From NCBI GenBank assembly GCA_017535665.1, contig JAFXTS010000003.1:1-64000 (forward strand): a DNA stretch of 64,000 bases, given 5' to 3'. The position numbers were made by a program, and so were the translations under genes. This DNA comes from Bacteroidales bacterium (GTDB taxonomy: Bacteria > Bacteroidota > Bacteroidia > Bacteroidales > WCHB1-69). The notes under the pieces were generated by a model. That model saw nothing but the letters and a program-made list of their open reading frames with translations. It had not been told where the DNA came from and did not search any database. Positions 53,101-61,125 of this stretch are shown piece after piece (positions within the stretch are counted from its first letter, which is position 1; each line of letters starts with the position of its first letter).

Positions 53101-55494
53101 TATGTCATCCGTCGCCAGACCTCGCAGGGCTGCGACAGCATTGTCTATCTTACGCTGAACATCCGCCAGAGCTTCGGCGGCAGCGAGACCATAGAGGTGT
53201 GCGAAAGCGACATGCCGTTCATCTGGAATGATGAGGTGATTGACAGAACATACACAACAGGCACCTATTCTTTTGCTGGACAGACGCAGTACGGCTGCGA
53301 CAGTATCTGGGTGCTTCGTTTGGTGGTTCATCCGCTGTACCGCCAGTATGAAGAGGCGACCATTTGCGAGAGCGAACTGCCCTACACATGGCGCGACACG
53401 GTCTTCCAGCCTGGCACACGCGGCGGTACCTACCTGTTTGAAAGACCTTCGGCAGCAGGGTGCGACAGCGTGGTCATCCTGACCTTGACGGTGAATCCGT
53501 CGTATCAGCAGGAAGCGAGCCTGACCCTTTGCGAGACCGAGCTTCCTTACACATGGCGCGATGTTACCCTGCCCGTTGGAACGCAGAGTGGCGACATCCA
53601 GTATGACCGTACTACCGTGGACGGTTGCGACAGCACCGTGATGCTGCGCCTTACCGTGAATCCTGTTTCGGCCTCCGACGAATATGTGACGGTTTGTCAG
53701 AACGACCTGCCCATTGCTTTCTTGGGAGAGGTATTCCCAGTAGGTTCCGCATCGCAGACTCGCGATTTCCACCTTACCAACCAGTATGGTTGCGACAGTG
53801 TGGTGACGTTGCATCTTACCGTCAATCCTATTTATGAAAACGAAGATGCCATCACCATTTGCGCCAGCGAGCTGCCGTACCGCTATGAGGCTATGGATAC
53901 CTTGTTCGAGGTCGGCACGCTGTCGGGCAACTACCGCTTCGGCCGTGCCACGGTGAATGGCTGCGACAGTATGCTCACCCTCCACCTGACGGTACTTCCT
54001 GTCTATGAGGTTCATACCGCCGAGGTGATTTGTCAGAACGAGCTGCCCTACACGTGGCGCGACACCGTTTTCGCTGAAGGTACCCAGAGCGGTATCTATC
54101 AGTTCGCTCGCACCTCGTCGCTGGGTTGCGACAGCACTGTGACCTTGGCGCTGATTGTGCATCCGAGCTATGCGCAGGAGGAGACGTTGGAGGTTTGCGA
54201 GAACGGCTTCCCGTTGCAGTGGCGCGACACCACTTTCTTGGAAGGCACCACCACCGGCGATTTCGTCTTCTATCGTCAGACTATCCATGGTTGCGACAGC
54301 ATCGTCACCCTTCACGTGACGGTGAATCCCACCTTTGAGGAGAGTGAGTCGCTGGTGATTTGCGAGAGCGACCTGCCTTATACGTGGCGCGACATCACCT
54401 TCCCGGTAGGCACTGCCAGCCGTACTTTCACCTACAACTTGCAGAGCATGTATGGCTGCGACAGCATTGTGACACTCGCGCTCACCGTGCGGCCTACCTT
54501 CGTGCAGAATGTCAATTTGCAAATTTGCGAAAACGACCTGCCATACTATTTCTCGCAGACCGATACCACTTTCGATACTGGCTCGCAGTCGGGCTCCTAT
54601 CGTTTCGCCTATTCCAACATCTATGGCTGCGACAGCATCATCACCCTTCATCTTTCCATTTATCCCTACTATGAAGATGGCGAAAGTCTGACCATCTGCT
54701 CCAGCGATCTGCCATACTATTATGAACGCGAAAACCGAACTTTCCAGCAGGGAACCACCACGGGCGACTATGTGTTCAACCATACCACTTCGCACGGCTG
54801 CGACAGCGTGTGGACACTGCATCTCACGGTTAATCAGACCTACGCTCAGAGCCAGATGCTGCGCCTTTGCGAAAATGAACTCCCCTATACATGGAACGAT
54901 ACGGTATTTGATGTCGGCACCATTTCAGGGACCTTCACTTTCCATCGCACCACCCACCTCGGCTGCGACAGTACCATTACCCTGACGCTCTTTGTATATG
55001 GACAGCCTTCCGTCAATATCATCGGAACTCACGAGATGACCCTCGGAGGCACGGAGATGCTGGTGGCACAGGCCAACAACTGTAGCTTCGTGTGGAATAC
55101 GGGTGAAGAATCATCTGTGATTTATGTCACACCCGACACAGCGGGAACTTATACCTATTCGGTTACGGCAACCCACTCTGTTTCAGGGTGCAGCAACACC
55201 GCTTACCATACTATCGTGGTGGAAGATACCACGGGAATCCCGCAGTATGGCCATGTTGACTACCATGTGCTGGTCTATCCGAACCCGGCCACCGATGTGG
55301 TTACGTTGCGTTGCGACCGCGAGGACATTGCGGAGGTGTATCTGTACAATGTGTTAGGTCGTCAGGTGAGAAGAGTGCGTGTGGATGCGGCACAGGGCGA
55401 GATGGAACTGAACGGCCTCGCTCAGGGCACCTACCTGTTGCAGGTGGTGATGCGCAATGGCGTCGTGGTACGTGAGAAATTGATTGTCCACTAA
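50161..55494 (+). CDS. Giant secreted T9SS cargo protein with 18 cysteine-paired repeats
   Basis: The start is the ATG at 50161 (MKEKMYGLEKMMRHE); the signal peptide hydrophobic part is LLAVCLFFVMILLFSPSLMRAQ. The 1777-residue protein has two MAM/lectin-like modules with fibronectin-like domains (CNFDSDSATAADVRGILPDCWDF; YWEDMESYTGTGVAVEGPMPTCW; WKAGSIENEWRVVYGP). From about residue 580 it has 18 repeats of 55-58 residues. The pattern is xxICxxELPYTWRDTxFxxGTQSGxYxFxRTTxxGCDSIVTLxLTVxP: one Cys in each half, likely forming a disulfide. A type A sorting domain closes it (VLVYPNPATDVVTLRCD ... VVMRNGVVVREKLIVH). It is probably a surface adhesin. The next gene is 11 bp downstream. Confidence 0.88.
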   Translation: MKEKMYGLEKMMRHEINGRNLLAVCLFFVMILLFSPSLMRAQSQDCPAAAVPMLCNFDSDSATAADVRGILPDCWDFVFMGSDSIYAPHVSPDFAPDSNALLLTAGDSSIYGTSNCVILPAFAADFDALGLSFTTKMENDTLGQLSFGYWHTEGMVSYFTPIQVVPSSTSAVEHFVSLRELSLTSDDRLAFSWSNNDTCAHCSIDLVEVDSLVLCQVPSITNCYPLSDSQIHVEWQQAWRETSWMVEYMPQGVAHGEGVTLNVTEPTCTLSELLPGITYQVYVRAVCSIDSLSDWSVAALAVTPCESASIPYWEDMESYTGTGVAVEGPMPTCWSSLSAATPARSPHVSTYNAFSGDNGLVMTARNASGFSADNYVAVPWFASDLDGVKVSFSSRMDNVSGSQLTFGYMTNVLDAASFVTLESVTSTTTATPHEYSLAGTNIPDGARLAFRWYSASTSWDWRCVIDNFSVEFLPCPTVTDIQVSDVMMTTATASWKAGSIENEWRVVYGPAGFDPASEGISINHNDTILYLTELIGQQPYDLYVQAMCDPANPSPLAGPVTFTPYCLVVADTTVMTVCDSVEWNGKTYAQTGVYVDTLYRAAEFQCDSVVILNLTVHYSVEQFETLELCQNELPAVWRDTTLEVGSVDSTYQFHRLTADGCDSIVNLSVTIYPAFYLEENETICQQDLPYTWRDTIFEIGSQSGDFLFTRHTIHGCDSLVTLHLVVNESKYEVEYAQICQQELPYTWRDTIFETGTQSGVYVLPRTTSLGCDSIVTFVLVVHSAYDEHEALSLCRSELPYTWRDTTFSADAQSGTMVFNKMTIQGCDSIVTLTLDIREATASEETVEICASELPYVWRDQVFTVGTESGVYTYSRTNAAGCDSTATLTLIVHPTYSRELSATICSDDLPYTFGDTTFQEGSETQTVVRHLTSAHGCDSVVTLNLTVNHPTERYETIDLCRNRLPFTYYDTVFHVGTPTDTYVIRRQTSQGCDSIVYLTLNIRQSFGGSETIEVCESDMPFIWNDEVIDRTYTTGTYSFAGQTQYGCDSIWVLRLVVHPLYRQYEEATICESELPYTWRDTVFQPGTRGGTYLFERPSAAGCDSVVILTLTVNPSYQQEASLTLCETELPYTWRDVTLPVGTQSGDIQYDRTTVDGCDSTVMLRLTVNPVSASDEYVTVCQNDLPIAFLGEVFPVGSASQTRDFHLTNQYGCDSVVTLHLTVNPIYENEDAITICASELPYRYEAMDTLFEVGTLSGNYRFGRATVNGCDSMLTLHLTVLPVYEVHTAEVICQNELPYTWRDTVFAEGTQSGIYQFARTSSLGCDSTVTLALIVHPSYAQEETLEVCENGFPLQWRDTTFLEGTTTGDFVFYRQTIHGCDSIVTLHVTVNPTFEESESLVICESDLPYTWRDITFPVGTASRTFTYNLQSMYGCDSIVTLALTVRPTFVQNVNLQICENDLPYYFSQTDTTFDTGSQSGSYRFAYSNIYGCDSIITLHLSIYPYYEDGESLTICSSDLPYYYERENRTFQQGTTTGDYVFNHTTSHGCDSVWTLHLTVNQTYAQSQMLRLCENELPYTWNDTVFDVGTISGTFTFHRTTHLGCDSTITLTLFVYGQPSVNIIGTHEMTLGGTEMLVAQANNCSFVWNTGEESSVIYVTPDTAGTYTYSVTATHSVSGCSNTAYHTIVVEDTTGIPQYGHVDYHVLVYPNPATDVVTLRCDREDIAEVYLYNVLGRQVRRVRVDAAQGEMELNGLAQGTYLLQVVMRNGVVVREKLIVH
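51900..55005 (+). repeat. Tandem repeat region of the giant cargo gene
   Basis: Eighteen units of about 165-174 bp, each with TGCGACAG at the same place in the frame. DNA identity between units is low except for conserved blocks, so most duplications are old. One shorter module with CDSVEWNGKTYAQTG opens the array. Confidence 0.8.
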
Positions 55495-55505
55495 TACTTT
55501 CTGCC

Positions 55506-57785
55506 GTGCAGAAGCCTTTGGCCGAGATACTGAGGCCGAGAACCCTTGACGGATATATCGGCCAGCCGCACTTGATGGGCGAGGGCGCAAGTCTGCGTCA
55601 TGCCATCGAGACAGGCAATCTGCACTCGATGATTTTGTGGGGACCTCCCGGGGTGGGGAAGACCACACTCGCTCTGCTAATCGCGGAGGTGGCACAAGCA
55701 CAGTTCTACATGCTCAGTGCCATCAACTCCGGCGTGAAAGAGGTGCGCGAGGTGATTGAACAGGCCCGCAAAGCCGATGGAAAGTCCATCCTGTTCATTG
55801 ATGAAATCCACCGTTTTTCCAAGTCACAGCAGGACTCGCTGTTAGGGGCTGTGGAGCAGGGCATTGTGACGCTGATAGGTGCCACCACAGAGAATCCTTC
55901 CTTTGAGGTCATCTCCCCGTTGCTCTCCCGTTGCCAGGTGTACGTGTTGGAGAGCTTGAATAGGGCTGATTTAGAGAAGATTGTCGATTCTGCTATTCAT
56001 TATTATGAAAAGGAACAAGGCCTGAAAATTGAGATGAAGGAGAATGAGGCCTTGTTGCGTGTGTCGGGTGGTGATGCTCGTAAATTGTTGAATGCTATTG
56101 AATTAGTGGTGAATGCCGCCCCGCAAGGCACCACCCATCTTGTGGTGGATAATGCCTTGGTGCAGAAGGTGATACAGAAGAATCTGGCCATCTATGATAA
56201 AAAGGGCGACACGCATTATGATGTGATTTCGGCCTTCATCAAGTCGATGCGCGGCAGCGACCCCAATGCGGCGGTTTATTGGCTGGCGCGGATGCTGGCG
56301 GGCGGTGAGGATCCTCTTTTCATCGCAAGAAGAATGATTATCCTGGCCTCCGAAGATATCGGGAATGCCAATCCCAACGCGCTGCTGTTGGCCAACAACT
56401 GCTTTCAGGCTGTCCATCATATCGGGATGCCAGAGGCACGGATTATCCTTTCTCAAACTGCCATTTACCTCGCCTCATCCCCCAAGAGCAACGCCTCCTA
56501 TCTTGCTATTGATGAGGCATTAAGCTGGGTGAAGAAGACCGGTGACCTGCCCGTGCCGTTCCATATCCGCAACGCTCCGACCGAGTTGATGAAGGATTTG
56601 GGCTACCACAAGGGTTATCAGTATGCGCATGACTATGAGCAGAATTTCGTGAATCAGGAGTATCTGCCTGAGTCTATCAGCGGCAAGAAATTCTACGAGC
56701 CGCAGAACAATCCTCGCGAGAATGAGCTGCGCCGTTATCTGCGCAACTGCTGGCGCGACAAATACCGCTATGTACTGATGATTGCCGTTTTTATCGCCTC
56801 GCTGCTGCCTTCGTTTGGTCAGGACATTCACTACTCGCAGTGGGAGGCTAACCCGCTGTATCTCAATCCTGCCAATACGGGTGCGATGGACGGGGTGTTC
56901 CGTGTGGGGATGAACCAGAAGACGCAGTGGCTGGCGGTCACCAAGCCGTACCTCACCTTTTCTGGCTCTTTCGATGCGCAGGTGGTGAAGAGCAACGCCC
57001 ATCGCTTCCTTCTCGGCGTGGGCGTGCAGTTTAACGCCGACCGTGCTGGTGATTCCAAATACCGTACGTTCCAAGGCAATGTGTTCGTTGGGGCTACCAA
57101 GTCATTGGATCGGGCTAACCGCCACAAGATTTCACTGGGTGTCTTTTGTGGTTTCGACCAGCGCGCCATCGACTACTCAGCACTCTCGTTCGACGAGCAG
57201 TTCCAGGGCGGCGCCTACAACCCCGGCATTCCCATCAGTGAGACGTTTGAAAGGGAAAAGTACTGTTTTTTTGACTGCGGTGTCGGTGCCGCGTGGACAC
57301 TGACACCCAACAAGCGAAGCAGTTACAGTGTGGGGATGAGTGTGAGCCACCTTGCGCAACCTGCTACCACGCTGAACGGCGGCAAGAGTGTGTTGCATCG
57401 CAAGTACACGGCGTATGTCGCTACCCATATCCCGGTGGCCAAGCAGTTGGTGCTGTCGCCATCGGCAATGGCGAGTTTCCAGCATCGCTATCGGGAAATT
57501 ATCTTCGGCACCCTTTTGGAGTATGAGTACTTCAAAAATCCCAAAAGCAACCGGTTCGCAGCCGGCGGCGGAGTCTATTACCGCTGGGCCGACGCCCTCG
57601 TCATCTGCGGGGTGGTGCAATGGGAAAATCTTCGGTTAGGACTGAGCTACGACCTCAATTTCTCTTCCTTGACGGTGGCCAGCCATGCGCGAGGCGGCTT
57701 CGAGGTGTCGTTATACTATATATTTAAAAAGGCCAGAGAGAAAAGAAGTAAGGCCATTCTTTCTTGTCCGTATGATGTGATGTAA
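55506..57785 (+). CDS. In-frame fusion of RarA/MgsA AAA+ ATPase with a PorP/SprF outer-membrane protein
   Basis: The start is a GTG at 55506 (QKPLAEILRPRTLDGYIGQ). Residues 1 to about 422 are a complete RarA: Walker A GPPGVGKT (46-53), Walker B ILFIDEIHRF, sensor 1 GATTENPSFE, and the C-terminal text DLGYHKGYQYAHDYEQNFVNQEYLPE and ELRRYLRNCWRDKYRY, which is where RarA proteins normally stop. With no stop codon the frame goes straight into VLMIAVFIASLLPSFGQ, a signal peptide, and a PorP/SprF barrel (DIHYSQWEANPLYLNPANTG to VSLYYIFKKA). An in-frame ATG at 56778 (residue 425) could start the second protein alone. RarA works at stalled replication forks in the cytoplasm, and PorP/SprF lies in the outer membrane, so two products are likely. 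A sequence error that removed a stop cannot be ruled out. Confidence 0.85.
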   Translation: MQKPLAEILRPRTLDGYIGQPHLMGEGASLRHAIETGNLHSMILWGPPGVGKTTLALLIAEVAQAQFYMLSAINSGVKEVREVIEQARKADGKSILFIDEIHRFSKSQQDSLLGAVEQGIVTLIGATTENPSFEVISPLLSRCQVYVLESLNRADLEKIVDSAIHYYEKEQGLKIEMKENEALLRVSGGDARKLLNAIELVVNAAPQGTTHLVVDNALVQKVIQKNLAIYDKKGDTHYDVISAFIKSMRGSDPNAAVYWLARMLAGGEDPLFIARRMIILASEDIGNANPNALLLANNCFQAVHHIGMPEARIILSQTAIYLASSPKSNASYLAIDEALSWVKKTGDLPVPFHIRNAPTELMKDLGYHKGYQYAHDYEQNFVNQEYLPESISGKKFYEPQNNPRENELRRYLRNCWRDKYRYVLMIAVFIASLLPSFGQDIHYSQWEANPLYLNPANTGAMDGVFRVGMNQKTQWLAVTKPYLTFSGSFDAQVVKSNAHRFLLGVGVQFNADRAGDSKYRTFQGNVFVGATKSLDRANRHKISLGVFCGFDQRAIDYSALSFDEQFQGGAYNPGIPISETFEREKYCFFDCGVGAAWTLTPNKRSSYSVGMSVSHLAQPATTLNGGKSVLHRKYTAYVATHIPVAKQLVLSPSAMASFQHRYREIIFGTLLEYEYFKNPKSNRFAAGGGVYYRWADALVICGVVQWENLRLGLSYDLNFSSLTVASHARGGFEVSLYYIFKKAREKRSKAILSCPYDVM

Positions 57786-57790
57786 AAGGT

Positions 57791-59434
57791 ATGATGATGA
57801 AAAGATGGCTTCAATTTTTGTTTTTGGGATGGATGCTGATGCAGAGCTTCGGCCTCGTTGCACAGCAGGTGCTGGATGATGAAGAGCGGAAACGCCAAAT
57901 TTCTTATATTCAGAATGATACCATCCCCGTAGAAATTGAAGAGGTCTCCAATGTCATCAATACACAGTTCTCGGAATATAATGGCGTGCTGTTCCCCGAT
58001 TCCTCATTTTTCTTTTCATCGCTTCGCCCTGAAAGTGAGGATGATTATGGTGATATTTTCGAGCAGTTTTGGACTACCCGCATCTATCGGAGCCAGCTCA
58101 CGGTAGGCGGTTTCTCGAAGCCGGTCTCGGTATCGCCATTGGTCAACGACAACAAATATTATAATTGTGGGGTTACTTTTAATGAAGATAGAACTTTGAT
58201 GATTTTTGCCCGTTGTTTGCGTGATTCGGGCAAAAAGCTCCAGTGCTCGCTTTGGCGTAGTGATTGGAAATCAGGACATTGGAACAAACCTCAACAGCTG
58301 AATCGCCGCATCAACCTGCCGGGTACTACCACCACCCAGCCGAACTGGGTGGATGCGGGCGACTATAGCGTCCTCTATTTCGTTTCCGATCGTCCTCGTG
58401 GCTTCGGCGAACTCGATATCTGGTATTCCATCTATCAAAACAATCATTTCGATGATCCCATCAATGCCGGCAGCATGGTCAATACTCCCGACAATGAAAT
58501 CACGCCTTTTTATGATAAAAGTAATGGCCGACTTTACTTTAGCTCAGATGGAACTCATTTGACAATAGGAGGTTACGATGTTTTTTATTCCGAAGGAGCT
58601 TTGTCGAAATGGACTGCTCCTACCAATATCGGTGTTCCCATCAACTCCAGTGCCAACGACATCTATTTTACCGTTAATCGGCACGATAAGGGTGGTTATT
58701 TTGCCTCCAATCGTCCGAAAAATCCAGAAGACGATGCCGATACCTGTTGCACCGACTTATATCATTATCAATGGTTGGAAAGGGTTGAAGTTGTTAATAA
58801 TAAAGAAGATACAATTGTTGCCGATACGGTCTCTGTGCAGGAGAAGGTGACGCTGTTGTTGCCCATCACTCTTTATTTTCATAATGATGAACCCGATCCG
58901 CGCACCACGGCCACCACGACTACCCGCAATTACCGAAGCACGCTGGCCGACTATATCGCGATGAAGGATACCTACAAGACCGAGTATTCCCGCGGGTTGA
59001 AAGGCGATGATGCTGAGGTGGCCCGCCAGCGAATCGAAAGGTTTTTTGCTGATTCGGTGGAGCGAGGTTTCCGCAAATTAGAGGAGTTTTCGCAGTTGTT
59101 GCTGACTGATTTGACGGCTGGGAATAGCGTCACTATCACGGTGTGCGGTTTCGCAAGTCCTTTACATAAAGCAGAATACAATTATGCGCTCTCGTCGCGG
59201 CGTATCGCTTCTTTCATTAATTATTTAAAAGAATATAAACAGGGAATCTTTTTGCCGTATTTGTCTGGCACGGCACGAAACCGCCTCGTGATCATTAGTG
59301 AACCAGAGGGCTCGTCAATGGCCGCCAAGGAAGTCAGCGACAATCCCAACGACAAGCGCAACTCGGTGTATAGCATTTCCGCTTCGTTGGAGCGCAAGAT
59401 TCAGGTTACCCGATACGAGGTGGAATCGCGCTAA
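57791..59434 (+). CDS. PD40-repeat protein with OmpA-like C-terminal domain
   Basis: The 547-residue protein has a signal peptide (WLQFLFLGWMLMQSFGLVAQ) and PD40 (WD40-like) blades: YNCGVTFNEDRTLMIFARC, YSVLYFVSDRPRGFGELDIWYS, GRLYFSSDGTHLTIGGYDVFYSE and GGYFASNRPKNPEDDAD. The C-terminal 150 residues resemble an OmpA peptidoglycan-binding domain (VTITVCGFASPLHKAEYNYALSSRRIASFINYL, ARNRLVIISEPEG). Such proteins sit next to PorP/SprF genes in Bacteroidota and take part in type IX secretion or anchoring of its cargo. It starts 5 bp after the RarA-PorP frame. Its stop overlaps the converging nnr stop. Confidence 0.82.
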   Translation: MMMKRWLQFLFLGWMLMQSFGLVAQQVLDDEERKRQISYIQNDTIPVEIEEVSNVINTQFSEYNGVLFPDSSFFFSSLRPESEDDYGDIFEQFWTTRIYRSQLTVGGFSKPVSVSPLVNDNKYYNCGVTFNEDRTLMIFARCLRDSGKKLQCSLWRSDWKSGHWNKPQQLNRRINLPGTTTTQPNWVDAGDYSVLYFVSDRPRGFGELDIWYSIYQNNHFDDPINAGSMVNTPDNEITPFYDKSNGRLYFSSDGTHLTIGGYDVFYSEGALSKWTAPTNIGVPINSSANDIYFTVNRHDKGGYFASNRPKNPEDDADTCCTDLYHYQWLERVEVVNNKEDTIVADTVSVQEKVTLLLPITLYFHNDEPDPRTTATTTTRNYRSTLADYIAMKDTYKTEYSRGLKGDDAEVARQRIERFFADSVERGFRKLEEFSQLLLTDLTAGNSVTITVCGFASPLHKAEYNYALSSRRIASFINYLKEYKQGIFLPYLSGTARNRLVIISEPEGSSMAAKEVSDNPNDKRNSVYSISASLERKIQVTRYEVESR

Positions 59435-60987
59435 TCTCTTACTTTTTTGAAGGCTTTTCCGATGTTGTGGCAGATGTCGGAGGCGATGAGGCTTTCCTCA
59501 GATTCGTTCTCCAAGGCGAGGTCGCCGGCCAGTCCGTGCAGATAGGCCGCCAAGATGGCCGAAACTTCGGGTAGCTGGGTGCGGGCCATCAGTCCGAGCA
59601 GCAGTCCGGTCAGCACGTCGCCGCTGCCTGCAGTGGCCATGCCCGCGTTGCCGGTAGGGATGATGACCATCCGGCAGCCGAACTTCTTATCGGGTACTGC
59701 CACCACGCTGTTGTGGCCTTTCAGGATGACCGTCACCTGATGGCGTATCACCCACTGTTTCAGCCGTATCATCCGTTCGGTTTGACTGTCGCACTTTCCC
59801 GCCAGCCGCTCAAACTCCTTCACGTGAGGCGTGAGTACGGAGCGCGGGGGGATGTCGGCGATGAGGGTTTTGTTGTGGGCTAAAAGATTGATGGCGTCGG
59901 CATCGAAGATGATAGGGGAGCGCACTTCCGAAAGCAGTGACTTGAGCAGTGCTTCGCTCTTCGGCGACTGCCCGATGCCGGGACCGATGGCGATGGCGTT
60001 CAGGCCGCTCATCTCCTCCCAGTAGCATACCGACACGCACTCTTCGCACGGGTCGGGGTCGAGGATGGCTTCGGGAAGTACGGTGGGCAGGGCCGTAGTG
60101 ACATTGCGGGTGGAGTGTACCGTGAGTTTTCCGCACCCGCCGCGCAAAGCCGCCGTCGCACTCAGAATCGCCGCGCCGGGCATCTTCATCGAACCTGCTA
60201 TCAGCAGGGCGTGACCGAAAGTGCCTTTGTTGGAGAACTTTTCGTTGGGGGTGACACTCATCATCAGTTTTACCATGTCGGCGGTACACACCTGTACGGC
60301 TTCTTCGTTCAGTATGTCTGTATCTTTCAGTTCAGTAGGGATTTGCAGTCCGATATCCAGCACGCTCACCTCTCCCACGCTATTGCGGTTGGCGGGCAGC
60401 AGGAACTCCCATTTCATGAATTGGAAGGTGAAGGTGCGCTTCGCTCTCACATGCGGTGCCGTGCAGGGAGTGTGCTCGTCGCAGAAGAAACCGCTGGGAA
60501 CATCCACCGCGATTATCTCGTTGAAATACAGGTTGATGAAGCGGATAGCATCACGGAATCTTCCTTCCACGGGGCGGCTGAGACCGATGCCGAACAGCGC
60601 GTCAATGCAGAGAGTATCGTTGAAATCGTGCTGCTGTAGAGTGGTTTCATCGAAAGGTTCGAGGTGGGCGTTCGAGAGATTCAGTTGTTGGAAACGCTGC
60701 AGGTTAGTTTGGAACTCTTCGGTGCGTTTTTTGTCGAAAGAGCAGTCGATGACGAAAACCTCGATGGATTTTTGTGCCAGCAGGCGGGCGATGACGAGGC
60801 CGTCGCCGCCGTTGTTGCCGGGGCCGCAGAAGAGGTAGATGCTGCGTAAGCTATTCAGGTTCAGGGTTTCGGAGAGGTGCTCCACGAAGCGGGTGCCTGC
60901 CCGTTCCATCAGGTCGATGGAGGCGATGGGTTCGGTTGCCATTGTCTGGCGTTCGCTCTCTCGTATTTGGTTAGTGGTGAGAATCAT
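59431..60987 (-). CDS. nnr: Bifunctional NAD(P)HX epimerase / ADP-dependent dehydratase
   Basis: The start is the ATG at 60987 (MILTTNQIRESERQTM); earlier in-frame codons give a non-family extension. The 518-residue protein has the N-terminal YjeF epimerase (FCGPGNNGGDGLVIARLL, ALFGIGLSRPVEGRF, AVDVPSG) and the C-terminal ribokinase-like dehydratase (NKGTFGHALLIAGSMKMPGAAILSA, GPGIGQ, VLTPHVKEFERLAG and GNAGMATAGSGDVLTG). It repairs hydrated NADH and NADPH. A -7 element (TAAGTTTG, minus strand, 61054-61061) lies upstream. Confidence 0.94.
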   Translation of the reverse strand: MILTTNQIRESERQTMATEPIASIDLMERAGTRFVEHLSETLNLNSLRSIYLFCGPGNNGGDGLVIARLLAQKSIEVFVIDCSFDKKRTEEFQTNLQRFQQLNLSNAHLEPFDETTLQQHDFNDTLCIDALFGIGLSRPVEGRFRDAIRFINLYFNEIIAVDVPSGFFCDEHTPCTAPHVRAKRTFTFQFMKWEFLLPANRNSVGEVSVLDIGLQIPTELKDTDILNEEAVQVCTADMVKLMMSVTPNEKFSNKGTFGHALLIAGSMKMPGAAILSATAALRGGCGKLTVHSTRNVTTALPTVLPEAILDPDPCEECVSVCYWEEMSGLNAIAIGPGIGQSPKSEALLKSLLSEVRSPIIFDADAINLLAHNKTLIADIPPRSVLTPHVKEFERLAGKCDSQTERMIRLKQWVIRHQVTVILKGHNSVVAVPDKKFGCRMVIIPTGNAGMATAGSGDVLTGLLLGLMARTQLPEVSAILAAYLHGLAGDLALENESEESLIASDICHNIGKAFKKVRD

Positions 60988-61125
60988 GGTGGTGATATTT
61001 GAGGGTCGCTGCGTTTGAATTTCGAACATTTTATAGTAAAAGTAATTCGGGTGCAAACTTACAAAAAAAGTTGATATTATTTCACCACACCCTCATACTG
61101 ATGACGTGGCCGTTGCAATCTCTTA

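Noticed and set aside
52330..54822. 830-codon open frame on the minus strand
   Set aside because: It is antisense to the repeat region of the giant cargo gene, where periodic codons keep the other strand open; no signal, motif or start context.
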